Assembly: GCA_037043455.1 (NCBI GenBank)
Contig: JAWPHD010001141.1
Coordinates: 124,001 to 188,000 of the forward strand
Reading direction: 5' to 3'
DNA from: Cyrtodaria siliqua
Lineage: Eukaryota; Mollusca; Bivalvia; Adapedonta; Hiatellidae
Length of the DNA: 64,000 nt
Of this stretch, positions 32,861-44,110 are shown in pieces (the first letter of the stretch is position 1; the number at the start of each line of letters is the position of its first letter). Under the pieces are notes generated by a model. It was not told the DNA's origin. It did not search any database and saw only the letters and a list, made by a program, of their open reading frames with translations. A program made the position numbers and the translations under genes.

Positions 32861-33239
32861 ATGCCAAAGGTATCATTGACATGTTCCCAAGTGCCTAACA
32901 GAGTTTGACAATTTACATTCCAATACTATTGCCCATCATTTTTCAGCAACATTCTATGCCATAAATCTCTGCCTGCATGTTTTAAGGCGCAAAATGGGAT
33001 AAGACATATTTTTAATTTTGCATTTAGTAATGCTTGGTATACATACGTGTGGACCAACTGTTAATATGCATCATTCAGAGAGTGTTTTATTACAGTGATA
33101 CACGGTGCTGTATTATAGAATGAACACTAGTTATCTGTTCTCAACAGAATTTATTTAAATCGATGATAATAGAAATTATATTTTATATAATGCTGCTATA
33201 AAGCAGACAATGATTCAGAATGCAAGTATGTTCCCACAT

Positions 33240-33990
33240 TCCTGCTTTATGGGGGTGTCCGTATGTTCCAAAGTTGTGTAAAAAATCACCTTTCTGCCAA
33301 ATCTCCCAATTTTCAGGGGTACCCCTGTTTCAGAATTATGTAAAAAAATCGCCTACCAGCCAAATCTCCCAATAGTCAGGGGTGCCACTTTGTTCCAGAA
33401 TTGTGTAAAGAAATCACCTACCTGCCAAATCTACCAATTTTCAGGGGTGCCACTTTGTTCCAGAATTGTGTAAAGAAATCACCAACCTGCCAAATCTCCC
33501 AATTTTCAGGGGTGCCACTTTGTTCCCATAGTTGTGTAAAAAATCACCTTTCTGCCAAATCTCCCAATTTTCAGGGGTTTCCCTGTTCCAGAATTGTGTC
33601 GGTGGTTCTACCCAGGCGCCCGCCCGTGCACGAAAATTGCCCGGAGGGGCACCTGGGGTCTTCCTCCACCAATGGAAGCTGGAAAGTCGCCATATGACCT
33701 TAGCTGTTGGTGCGACTATAAAATCCAATTCAATCAATCAATCAATCCAGAATTGTGTAAAAAAATCGCCTACCCTGTTCCAGAATTGTGTAAAAAAACA
33801 TCGCCTACCAGCCAAATCTCCCAATTTTCATGGGTGCTACTTTGTTCCAGAATTGTGTAAAGAAATCACCTACCTGCCAAATCTCCCAATTTTCAGGGGT
33901 GCCACTTTGTTCCAGAATTGTGTAAAGAAATCACCTACCTGCCAAATCTCCCAATGTTCAGGGGTTCCTAAGTTGTTTAAAAAATCACCG
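33240..33990 (+). repeat. 65-bp tandem repeat, about 9 copies, split by a SINE
   Basis: The unit contains ttccagaattgtgtaaagaa, then atcacctacctgccaaatct, then cccaattttcaggggtgcca. It is interrupted at 33600-33746 by an S1 SINE. The remaining copies on the right include a shortened one. Confidence 0.93.
33600..33746 (+). mobile_element. 5'-truncated S1 SINE inserted in the 65-bp array
   Basis: Begins 'cggtggttctacccaggcgc' and ends with a caatcaatcaatcaat tail. The array word ccagaattgtgt stands on both sides (33588-33599 and 33747-33758), acting as target-site duplication. The tRNA head is missing. Confidence 0.92.
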
Positions 33991-34042
33991 TCATGCTGGA
34001 GAATGATGATTTTCCCCTCATACTTTTAAATGTATCACTGAG

Positions 34043-34190
34043 GGTGGTGGGAACTTGTCCTAGACCAGAAGTGGTGGGAACTTGTCCCAGACCAGAATTG
34101 GTGGGAACATGTCCCAGACCAGAAGTTGTCCCAGACCAGAAGTGGTGGGAACTTGTCCCAGACCAGAAGTTGTCCCAGACCAGAAGTTAA
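34043..34190. repeat. Short tandem repeat ('gtggtgggaacttgtcccagaccagaa')
   Basis: Units of 27 bp and a shortened 18-bp form (agttgtcccagaccag) alternate, about six copies in all. Confidence 0.9.
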
Positions 34191-34334
34191 GTTACGCAAA
34201 ACATGTCACATCATCTTATTAGGGGAAAGCATATTCAAGTTAATACAACAGTATAAATAACTTGCTAGATTTGGTATTTGTTGTGTATCTCAAATTCTTA
34301 CCCAGTATGTCCCGAAACAATCTGTTCAGTCTTT

Positions 34335-34665
34335 GTGTGGTTCCCAGGCAAGAAAAGGACCACTGCTTATCCTGGCAGAGAGGTAGGCAAAGGGGTAGAA
34401 TTTCCCAAATTCATGTTCATTTTGACCTTTTTGTCATGTTTATAAAATGTCTTCATCATCATCCCTGCATTTTTTCCGGTGCCAGTTGCGTGGTGGCAGC
34501 AAACAATGATCGCGGCCCCAGTAAAAATGGAGATTCTACAACAGCATTTGCAGCAACTTTGCAGTTCTACATAATTTTAATTTCGATGTAAATAGAGAAT
34601 GGGTGTACAATCCTGTTGGCGCCATATAGCCTTTTTGGTATGTTGTGAAACCCAATTCAAGACAA
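34335..34665 (+). mobile_element. SINE-like element, family S2
   Basis: Contains 'tgtgtggttcccaggcaaga', 'aatttgcagcaactttgcag'-like sequence and ends 'gtgaaacccaattcaagaca'. It aligns with 11278-11695. Confidence 0.78.
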
Positions 34666-35003
34666 TCAACTCGGCTCAGTCTTTGTAACTTACACTGATC
34701 AGAAATCCAGCCAAATATGTTATTTGTTATGCAAACAAAATATTTAATTATGTAATTTAAAAGTGTTGTATTTTATTTTTCAAATTATGAATTAATCATT
34801 CCTTCTTTTTGTGTCACAACTATATGGTTTTTTGTCTTTGTTAATATCAGTTTTCTATTTGTATTTGTTATCCAATATTTGTTGTTAATCTGTACTATTA
34901 AATGTGTATTCTAGAGTTAGTGAATATTTATATTATAAATGTCAAAATACTACTACATGTATGTAGTCCTGTGTAATGTAACTGACGCATAATAATAAAG
35001 ACG

Positions 35004-35945
35004 ACTTGGTTCATTGTCTTGGATGATGTTGTGTATTGTGACATGACTATTTTGTCCATTGTCTTGGATGATGATGTGTATTGTGACATGACTATTTTGT
35101 CCATTGTCTTGGATGATGATGTGTATTGTGACATGACTATTTTGTCCATTGTCTTGGATGATGATGTGTATTTGTGACATGACTATTTTGTCCATTGTCT
35201 TGGATGATGATGTGTATTTGTGACATGACTATTTTGTCCATTGTCTTGGATGATGATGTGTATTTGTGACATGACTATTTTGTCCATTGTCTTGGATGAG
35301 GATGTTTATTTGTGACATGACTATTTTGTCCATTGTCTTGGATGATGATGTGTATTTGTGACATGACTATTTTGTCCATTGTCTTGGATGATGTTGTGTA
35401 TTTGTGACATGACTATTTTGTCCATTGTCTTGGATGATGTTGTGTATTTGTGACATGACTATTTTGTCCATTGTCTTGGATGATGATGTGTATTTGTGAC
35501 ATGACTATTTTGTCCATTGTCTTGGATGAGGATGTTTATTTGTGACATGACTATTTTGTCCATTGTCTTGGATGATGATGTGTATTTGTGACATGACTAT
35601 TTTGTCCATTGTCTTGGATGATGTTGTGTATTTGTGACATGACTATTTTGTCTATTGTCTTGGATGATGATGTGTATTTGTGACATGACTATTTTGTCCA
35701 TTGTCTTGGATGATGATGTGTATTTGTGACATGACTATTTTGTCCATTGTCTTGGATGAGGATGTTTATTTGTGACATGACTATTTTGTCCATTGTCTTG
35801 GATGATGTTGTGTATTTGTTACATGACTATTTTGTCCATTGTCTTGGATGATGTTGTGTATTTGTGACATGACTATTTTGTCCATTGTCTTGGATGATGT
35901 TGTGTATTTGTGACATGACTATTTAGTCCATTGTCTTGCATGACA
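35004..35945. repeat. 46-bp minisatellite, about 20 copies
   Basis: The unit contains gtgtatttgtgacatgacta, then ttttgtccattgtcttggat, then gatgat. A three-unit pattern (gatgat, gaggat-gttt, gatgat/gttgt) recurs, so a higher-order repeat of about 230 bp is visible. It lies downstream of the TMC gene. Confidence 0.97.
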
Positions 35946-36211
35946 TTATAGTGCCTTACATGTAGCATGTCACAGTATGTGACATGTAACAATAATGACT
36001 GAGTGTGCCCCGTGATTTGCATTTCTGGATTTTATACCAATTAAGGTCCAAATATCATTTTATCATTTGTTCATTTGTAAAAGCTGTGAAATTACCTTGA
36101 CTGCTTTATAATCATAATGGCTGTATTCGTCCATTCCAAACAGATGACTGCTCCATAATATGTTTCCATCACTATATTGTGTTTTCATATGTTTATAAAA
36201 TGGCATTGTCT

Positions 36212-36500
36212 GATACCTACGGGTGACCCAGATACCTTTGGGTGACCCAGATATCTATGGGTGACCCTGATATCTACTAACTGGTGACCCAGATACATAC
36301 AGGTGACCCAGATACATACAGTTGACCCAGATACATACGTTCGACCAAGATACATACAGGTGACCAAGATGCCTACGGGTGACCCAGATACATACGGTTG
36401 ACCAGATACATAAGGGTGACCCAGATACATATTGGTGACCCAGATACATACAGGTGACCACGATACCTATGGGTGACCCAGATATCTACGGATGACCCAT
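36212..36500. repeat. 19/20-bp tandem repeat, about 15 copies
   Basis: The unit is ggtgacccagatacatac with substitutions (ctacg, cttt, gttgac). Confidence 0.93.
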
Positions 36501-36533
36501 TACAATATACTCCATTCACCTTATGCAGGGTGA

Positions 36534-36804
36534 GGGCATCAGTGGCCGAGTGGTTAGAGTCTGTGACTTGAAATCACCTGTCCCACCCCGCTGTGGGTTC
36601 AAGCCCTCATGTGACCAGGAATCTTTATGTGAGGATGTCGGTGGTTCTACCCATACATAGGAATCTTTATGTGAGGATGTCGGTGGTTCTACCCGTGCAT
36701 GAACATTGCCCAGAGGGGCACCTGAGGTCCTCACCAATAGAAGCTGAAAAGTCACCAAAGGACTTCTACTGTTTGTTCGACTATAAAATCCAATTGAGTT
36801 CATT
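36534..36804 (+). mobile_element. tRNA-derived SINE, family S1, with an internal 45-bp duplication
   Basis: A-box-like 'cagtggccgagtggttagag', B-box-like 'gtgggttcaagccctc', then 'aggaatctttatgtgaggat' occurring twice (36629 and 36659), and tail 'ctataaaatccaattgag'. No clear target-site duplication was found. Confidence 0.88.
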
Positions 36805-36809
36805 GTGAT

Positions 36810-37985
36810 AATTGGTGTATAATGCAGTGTGTCAGCCGAGGGTATCAGTCGATGTAAAATGAGAAAATATAATTAATAAATATAAATGTGTATTGTAAAC
36901 CTACCAGATACATACAGTACATGTACTTGGAAATATAAGTGAAATACAATACACAATTTCTTTTAGCAGGGAAAAAAATCAGCAAGCAATTATCACTATG
37001 TTCTGACGTAGGACTATTTGTACATAATGGATAAATCAGTTCTGAAGACGGGATCATTTCAGATAAAATAAAATTTGCTGTATGTTTTTGTAATACAATT
37101 TTGACTATAACCCTGAGTATATTTACTTCTATTGTAAAAACTTATTTTTTTACAGTAAATTTTCATTTAAATTTGTACCCCTAATAGGGAGGTGGGTATA
37201 TAAACAAAAGAAAACTTCAGATTTTACCTGTGAATGTCCTCTGTATGTTTTACATATACGTGAAGTTGCCTTGTTACCATATGCACCTCGTCGTCATCTA
37301 TTTCTATTTTGTTGTTATTTGAGGAAGTAAACTAGATGAATCCAAAGAGATCTGTGTTCATGGTGTCAAGCCGATACTGTTAAATTTCTGTTTGTTTACG
37401 TTTTATACATGTGCCGGTTGTCATCACATTTCCATTGCATCTTAGGAGCATGTAACCCTGCTTTTCATATGCCGGATTTAGGCCATTTTTAAGTGTATTC
37501 CGCACATCGAGACAGGCGTATGGTACACTGTTGGTCAAATTTGCACCACTTTTTATACCCCGGATGCTCTGACAATTAAAGAGTTGGTTTAGCACACCAG
37601 ATGCCAGTAATTTATGGAGTATTGCGGATGCCAGAGGGGAGTGGGTTAATACCTCCTCTTAGTGATATCTCTGGGGCTATAGCTACCACTGTCTCACATT
37701 TAAATCTTTGCTAGATGCAATCAAACACGCTACTGCTCCAATTTTTTCCCCACAAAGGGATGCTACTGTGCCTTTCTCAGAGACAATTTATAAAACATGC
37801 ACAAATTAGTCATACTCAAAATTGTAGTCATACTTAAGGTAACAATACACTAAGGTAACAATACACTGATTTAAGCAGATGTATTTGTTTTAATACCATC
37901 AAGATCCAAGAAACTGTACAGAAGCACAGATTGTATCAAACTACAATTGTGGTGCATTGAGTACGCCAACATGTTATATCAGTTA
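36810..37985. other. Intergenic sequence, no gene recognised
   Basis: AT-rich. Only a small direct repeat 'aaggtaacaatacactaagg' at 37838-37870 was noticed. No supportable exon. Confidence 0.55.
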
Positions 37986-37997
37986 TTCTGAATGCAT

Positions 37998-38262
37998 TTG
38001 GGGCATCTGTGGCCGAGTGGTTATCGTCTCTGACTTGAAATCACTTGCCCTTCACCGCTGTAGGTTCGATCCCTCAGGGGCCTAGGAATCTTTATGTGAG
38101 GAAGCTATCCAGCTGGCTTGCGGAACGTCGGTGGTTCTACCCAGGTGCCCGCCCGTGCACGAAAATTGCCCGGAGGGGCACCTTGGGTCTTCCTCCACCA
38201 ATGGAAGCTGGAAAGTCGCCATATGACCTTAGCTGTTGGTGCGACTATAAAATCCAATTTAA
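37998..38262 (+). mobile_element. Full-length S1 SINE with target-site duplication
   Basis: Head 'catctgtggccgagtggtta', B-box 'gtaggttcgatccctc', core 'cggtggttctacccaggtgc', tail 'ctataaaatccaattta'. It is flanked by tctgaatgcat at 37987-37997 and 38263-38273. Confidence 0.94.
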
Positions 38263-38397
38263 TCTGAATGCATCTAAATGTGTACTATGAGATTCTTGTT
38301 CGGTTTACATTTGACAAATAGTTCCAGGATTATTTTTTTTATCATACACGGTTGTATTTTTTGATACACCATACCACACTTTTATTTGGCAGAGTCA

Positions 38398-38645
38398 GCA
38401 GTGTAATTAATGGTTAGCAGGTTGGACTTCTTGCTAGCGGTCCGGGTTCGATTCCTGACCGCAGCTGTTTCCTGATTGGAGTTCAGTGCTGGGTGATTAC
38501 CTAATTGGGTACTGTTTCCAGCAGTAGTAACCTAGACTGGATGCTGGGGAGGTAAAAAACACCTGCCGTGGGCTCGACTGGAAATAAGTTGTTCCATCCA
38601 TTCCAGGTGGGGACTTTCGTCGGCTACCCACAGTAAATAAATGAC
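38398..38645 (+). mobile_element. tRNA-derived SINE, family S4, with AAATAAATG tail
   Basis: Head 'aatggttagcaggttggact', B-box-like 'gtccgggttcgattcctgac', body 'acacctgccgtgggctcgac', tail 'cagtaaataaatgaccttta'. A single copy in this window. Confidence 0.78.
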
Positions 38646-38751
38646 CTTTACCTTTTCTTTTTACAGAACGTAAAATTATTTTCTTCCCATGCCTAAGACG
38701 TAGTCGAAGTCCGGGCAATATTCATTTTAAGAAATTCTGGAGAAAAGTACC

Positions 38752-39308
38752 TTTAAAGGGAACGTAGCGACACAGCAAAACGTGCTCTTTTATTGAGAGT
38801 TCTGAAAAACGTGCAAAAAGGTGAAAGAATTATCAAAATCGGATGATAAACAAAAAAGATATGACCATTTGAAGGTTGTACTAAAATGGATATGGGAGCC
38901 GCCATTTTGAAACTATGACGTCATAGTTCCATATGACCACATTTGGAATATTGATAAATATCATTTAAAGCAAAGCAAATCACTGCAAATGAATGCAGAC
39001 TCCTTAACTGGGCATATAAAGCATTATTGACATCAGTTATACATATTTTTCATACAGTTATTTTCATTTTCCCCCTATAAATGAGTAATTTTTCATATTT
39101 ATCAATATACCATATATTATGGTCATTTAGAACTGTGATGTCATAGCTCTAAAAATGGCTGTTTCCATATCCGTTTCAACAGAACCTTCAAACGATCATA
39201 TCTTCTTAGTTTATCAACCGATTTTGATAATTCTTTCACCATTTTCCAAGTTTTTCAGAACGCTTAATAATAGAGATTGTTTGGCTGTGTCAATTGATTC
39301 CCTTTAAA
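38752..39308. mobile_element. Foldback element, 557 bp, arms of about 200 bp, TTTAAAGGGA ends
   Basis: The left end 'tttaaagggaacgtagcgac' pairs with the right end '..caattgattccctttaaa'. 'ggtgaaagaattatcaaaat' pairs with 'gattttgataattctttcac', and 'tatgacgtcatagttccata' with 'gaactgtgatgtcatagctc'. The arms are imperfectly complementary and leave a central segment of about 110-150 bp. Non-coding. Confidence 0.92.
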
Positions 39309-40319
39309 CCTATTTACAGAACACCCTACCGAGGCCTACTGCATTGTAAATAAGTTGACAGTCATTACGATGTATATCTCAGAATAGCTGACAGCTGTAA
39401 ACAAAAATTTAAACTTTATCCTCTGTGCAATTATTCTAGTTGTTGTTGTTACCGTATTACTATGATATTTAGATGCAGAATTTATTTTATAATACACAGA
39501 TATATTGTTCTATATACAGGTTTTTGTCCTTTATTTGTATTCCACGATAATCTTTGTTGAAAATCTGAATGTTACAGCGTGTTATTGTGGAGCGGCTCAA
39601 AATGTTCATCAAGTTAACCCGGTACAGTGAACACATTTGGTAGAGGCTCGTAAGCTAATACTACATGCTGTATCTATGCTTCGTGCTTCTAGAGAATATA
39701 GTTCTGGATGTCATGTCATGGCACTTTTACCTGACAACTGAGTGTGGGTAATAACTTACAAAGACTAAGGTCTGCAACAAAGGAACTTTGGAAAAATCCA
39801 CTTCATGATCCACTGAATACATCCGACAAAGGCCCATAACTCTGGTTCATTTTTTTTCTTGAATTGTTCCACTTTGAAAAAGGTTTAACCTGGAACTTAA
39901 CCTTGCCTTTTACAAATGATTGTGGCTGATAACTAAAGTATTAGGTGTACCACAATGGAACTTGGACACATCTTCAACATGATCTAATGCATACATCTTA
40001 TAAATGTCCATAACTCTCTGATTCATTGTTTGAATTATGGCCCTTTGAAAAAGGTATAACCTGGAACTTCACCTTGTCAACAACGGGTGTATATGCTCCT
40101 CTAGGCGGTGCTCTTGTTCCTGATGTGCAAGTCTATGAAAACATGAAATCTATACTCAATTGCAAAGGAAACTGGACACTGAGTTTTGTTTAGATTTAAT
40201 TGTATGAAGTTTTTTTAGAGTTAAATTGATAAATTCCAAATTGAATATGCCATGTTTGGTACCAAAGTTTTTATCATTCCATTGCCAATATCATGCTGTC
40301 ATTTGTTTTTCAATAGGTT
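39309..40319. other. Intergenic sequence with degenerate element fragments
   Basis: Two degenerate units of about 190 bp (39750-39930 and 39940-40110) share 'gaaaaaggt.taacctggaactt' and 'cataactct'. No gene. Confidence 0.6.
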
Positions 40320-41100
40320 GAATCATTAAGGGACTGTCGCTTGATAAAGAGGGTAGGGCGTAAAGTAAAATTTTCAAAGTGTCGAGTATATATTCACCCT
40401 GGTCTGCAGATATTTTGACCCCAGGGACAACTTTTGAAACAAGAAAATCGGACGAACCGATGAATGTTCCCCAATGACAACTATCCTCGACTTACCATAT
40501 GGCCTTGTATCACCCAACAGTTTTCAATTTGCAGTTCCATTAGTAGTTTTGGACTTCCGCTTTGGACAAGAATTAAAAGTATAAAATTACAAAGGGCAAT
40601 AAATCTAATTTCAATGAAGATTGGTTGTAGATCTCTGCACTTCCCTCTCATTGCCCTCTATCATTGTATGAAGTTTCATTGCAGTTTGAAGTTATGGTCG
40701 GGACAAGAATTCTAAGTATAAAATTACAAAAAGCAATAACTCTAATTTGAATGATGACAGAGTTACGGTTCTTGCATTCCGCACTTCCTCTCATTGCCCT
40801 CTATCATTGTATGAAGTTTCGTTGTAGTCCCATCAGTAGATTTCCAGTAGATTTGAAGCTATGCTCCGGACAAAAATTCTAAGTATAAAATTACCAAGGG
40901 CAATAACTCTAATTTGAATGATGACAGAGTTACGCTTCTTGCACTCTGCACTTTCTCTCATTGCTCTCTATCATTTTGTGAAGCTTCATTGTAGTCCCAT
41001 CAGTAGTTTTAAAGTTATGCTTCGAACAAAAGTGAGACGGACCGAAAGATGGACAAAACGCCGACTACATGCTCCCCAGAAAATTTCCGGGAGCATAAAA
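40320..41100. repeat. Degenerate array of about 150-bp units
   Basis: 'aattctaagtataaaattac' and 'ctctcattgccctctatcat' recur three to four times (about 40570, 40710, 40880). It ends 'tttccgggagcataaaaa', similar to the gggggagcata end near 1745. Confidence 0.75.
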
Positions 41101-41208
41101 ACTTGATTGTCTAGGGGTTCTCACGTTAATGAAGAACAAGATGCCCAAGAGGGCCTGTGGACGCTCTACTGGCTAAAATGGCTCTTATATCAAGGGTTGT
41201 TGACATAA

Positions 41209-42090
41209 AATTCCCATTAGTACTTCTTTTAAAACATTGCAAAAACAAGAGGTCAATGACATGGAAGCTCTACTGATAGTTTTTTTGATAGCTTGATCAG
41301 CATTCCTGTGAAGTTTCATGAAAATCCGTCCAGTAGTTTTAGAGGAGTAGTCGCTACAAGTTTTCATTATATAACTAAGTAAACAAAGATGTCCGCCAGG
41401 GCCATGTTTAACATCAAATCAAAACAATTTTTGACAAGGATCAAAATCATGTCATACTGATTATTTTAGAAAAAGTCCCATATCAATATCACTTATAGTT
41501 TTCAAGAAGTAGTCGCTACAAACTTGTATTTTGAAAATCTGTTTTTAGCCATGGTGGCCATCTTGAATTTTCGACCGACGTGAAATTTTGCTAGGATCAA
41601 TTAGACATCAGGAGATACATTCCTGTGAAGTTTCATGAAAACCCGTCGAGTAGTTACAGAGAAGTAGTCGCTACAAGTTTTCATTATATAACTATGTAAA
41701 CAAAGATGGCCGCTGGCAGCCATGTTTAACGTCGAATCAAAACGATTTTTGACAAGGACCAACATCATGTCATGCTGATCATTTTAGAAAAAGTCCCATA
41801 TCAATATCACTTATAGTTTTCAAGAAGTAGTCGCTACAAACTTGTTTTTTAAAAATCTATTTTTAGATTTGGTGGCCATCTTGGATTTCACATCAACATG
41901 AATTTTTGCTAGGATCAAATAGACTTCATGGGCAACATTTCTGTAAAGTTTCATGAAAATCCATTCAGTAGTTTCAGAGGAGTAGTCGCTACAAAAAAAG
42001 GTTTACGGACAGATAGACGGACGGACGGACGGATGACAGACACCGCACCACGGCATAAGCTCTGCTGATCTCTGATCAGTAGAGCTAACA
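41209..42090 (-). repeat. Degenerate array of about 310-bp units, inverted relative to 11750-12800
   Basis: 'gagtagtcgctacaagtttt' recurs at about 41345, 41660 and 41970, and 'caaagatggccgctggcagc' near 41700. It is the reverse complement of the family at 11750. It ends in a ggacggacggacgg tract and 'tctctgatcagtagagct'. Confidence 0.88.
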
Positions 42091-42139
42091 ACACTGCTAG
42101 GATGGACATGGATCGCTCACCTGGTAATCATGGGCAATA

Positions 42140-44110
42140 AGTCTGCTGTGTCTAGTCTGGCCTGGGTATTTTTTTAATTTGTCCCACTTCCTTCTATGAA
42201 CGGAATTTCATAAAAAAGGTGGTGGGGTTTATATTAACATTCTAAACAAATTTGGTAAAGATCAGAAAAAAATGAAATAACTACAGATTTAACAAAGGAA
42301 AATACAATATAGCATTTTTCAACAAATCAAGGGCCATAACTCTGTCGTTACTAACAAGATCTAGCTGGTTTTCAAACTTATCCGAGATTTCATTGATATA
42401 CCGCGCTTTGCACAACAAGACTACTGAGGCATCCTGCTTAATTTCTTAGAAATCCAACAAGTCGTTTAGGAGGAGTAGCGCCGACAAGAAATTTAAAGTA
42501 AAAATGTCAAAGGGCCACAACTCCGTCAAACAACGAACTGGAACAAAAGTGTGATATGCATTAACAAAACACAAAATTCCCATCAGTACTACTTTTAAAA
42601 CATTGCAAAAACAAGAGGGCCTGAGTATGGCCCTAAGGGGTAAAAACTGTCAAGGGGCCTTAACTCCATCAAAAATCAACGAGCCGGGAAAAAAACGCAA
42701 TAGGCACAACTAGAAATTATACCCATGCTTCCTGCTAAGTTTCGTCAAATCCAACAAGAAAAAAAAAGTAATTAAACCAATTTAAACAAATGAACCAATG
42801 AAATGAAAAACTTAAAAAAAAAATCAAATGAATTAAAAAAAAATCAAAAACAAAACAAAACAATTTATAAAAAAAAAAAAAGGTAATCATCAACATTTAC
42901 TTAAAATAATAATAATAAAAAAAACACAAAAAAGGTAAAACATTTTTAACTAAATCAAGGGCCATAACTCTGCTGTTACCGGTCCGATCTGGCTGGTTTT
43001 CGAACTTGTCCGTTCATTGATATTAACAATCTGGAAAAGGTTGGTAAAGATCGGATGAAACATGAAGGCCCTATCGTCTTGAGGCAAAATATAGCATTTT
43101 TAACTAATTCAAGGGCCATAACTCCGCTGCTACTGGTCAGATCTGGCTTGTTTTTGTTATTACCCGAGCTTTCATTGACATTAACAATCTGGTAAAGTTT
43201 GGTAAAGATTGGATGAAAAATGAAGGCCCTATCGTCTTAACGAGGCAAAATATAGCCTTTTTAACTAAATCAAGGGCCATAACTCCGCTTTTACAGGTTC
43301 AATCTGGCTGGTTTTCGAACTTGTCCGAGGTTTCATTTATATTAACAATTTGGTAAAATTTGGGAAAGATCGGGTGAAAAATGTAGGCCCTATCCTCTTA
43401 ACGACGCAAAATATAGCATTTTTAACTAAATCAAGGGCCATAACGCCGCTGTTACAGGTTCAATCTGGCTGGTTTTCGACCTTGTCTGAGCTTTCATTGA
43501 CATTAACAATCTGGTAAAGTTTGGTAAAGATCTGATGAAAAATTAAGGCCCTATCGTTTTAACGAGGCAAAATATAGCATTTTAAAATAAATCAAGGGCC
43601 ATAACTCCGCTGTTACTTGTCCAATCTGGCTGGTTTTCGAACTTATCCGAGCTTACATTGACATTAACAACCTGGTTAAGTTTGGTAAAGATCGGATGAA
43701 AATTGAAGGCCCTATCGTCTTGAGGCAAAATATAGCCTTTTTAACTAAATCAAGGGCCATAACTCTGCTGTTACTGGTCCGATCAGGCTGGTTTTCAAAC
43801 TTGTCCGAGGTTTCATTTGTATTAACAATCTGATAAAATTTGGGAAAGATCGGGTGAAAAATGAAGGCCCTATCAACTTAACGAGGCAAAATAGAGCATT
43901 TTTAACTAAATCAAGGGCCATAACTCTGCTGTTAGTGGTCAGATCTGGCTGGTTTTCGAACTTGTTCGAGCTTTCATTGATATTAACAATCTGTAAAGCT
44001 TGGTAAAGATCAGATGAAAAATAAACTCCCTATCGTCTTAACGAGACAAAAGTTAACGACGAACGACGGACGGACGACGGACATCCAGAGCAAAAACTGG
44101 CTGTATTAAG
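42140..44110 (+). repeat. Degenerate array of about 160-bp units ('aagggccataactc')
   Basis: 'caagggccataactc' recurs at about 42330, 42957, 43110, 43269, 43432, 43597, 43753 and 43914, accompanied by 'aatctggctggttttcgaac' and 'ggtaaagatcggatgaaaaa'. An A-rich stretch lies at 42760-42930. It ends in a gacgaacgacggacggacg tract. Confidence 0.92.

Noticed and set aside
34928..35195. Small minus-strand frames (73-80 codons) with methionine-rich repeats
   Set aside because: Translation of the 46-bp minisatellite.
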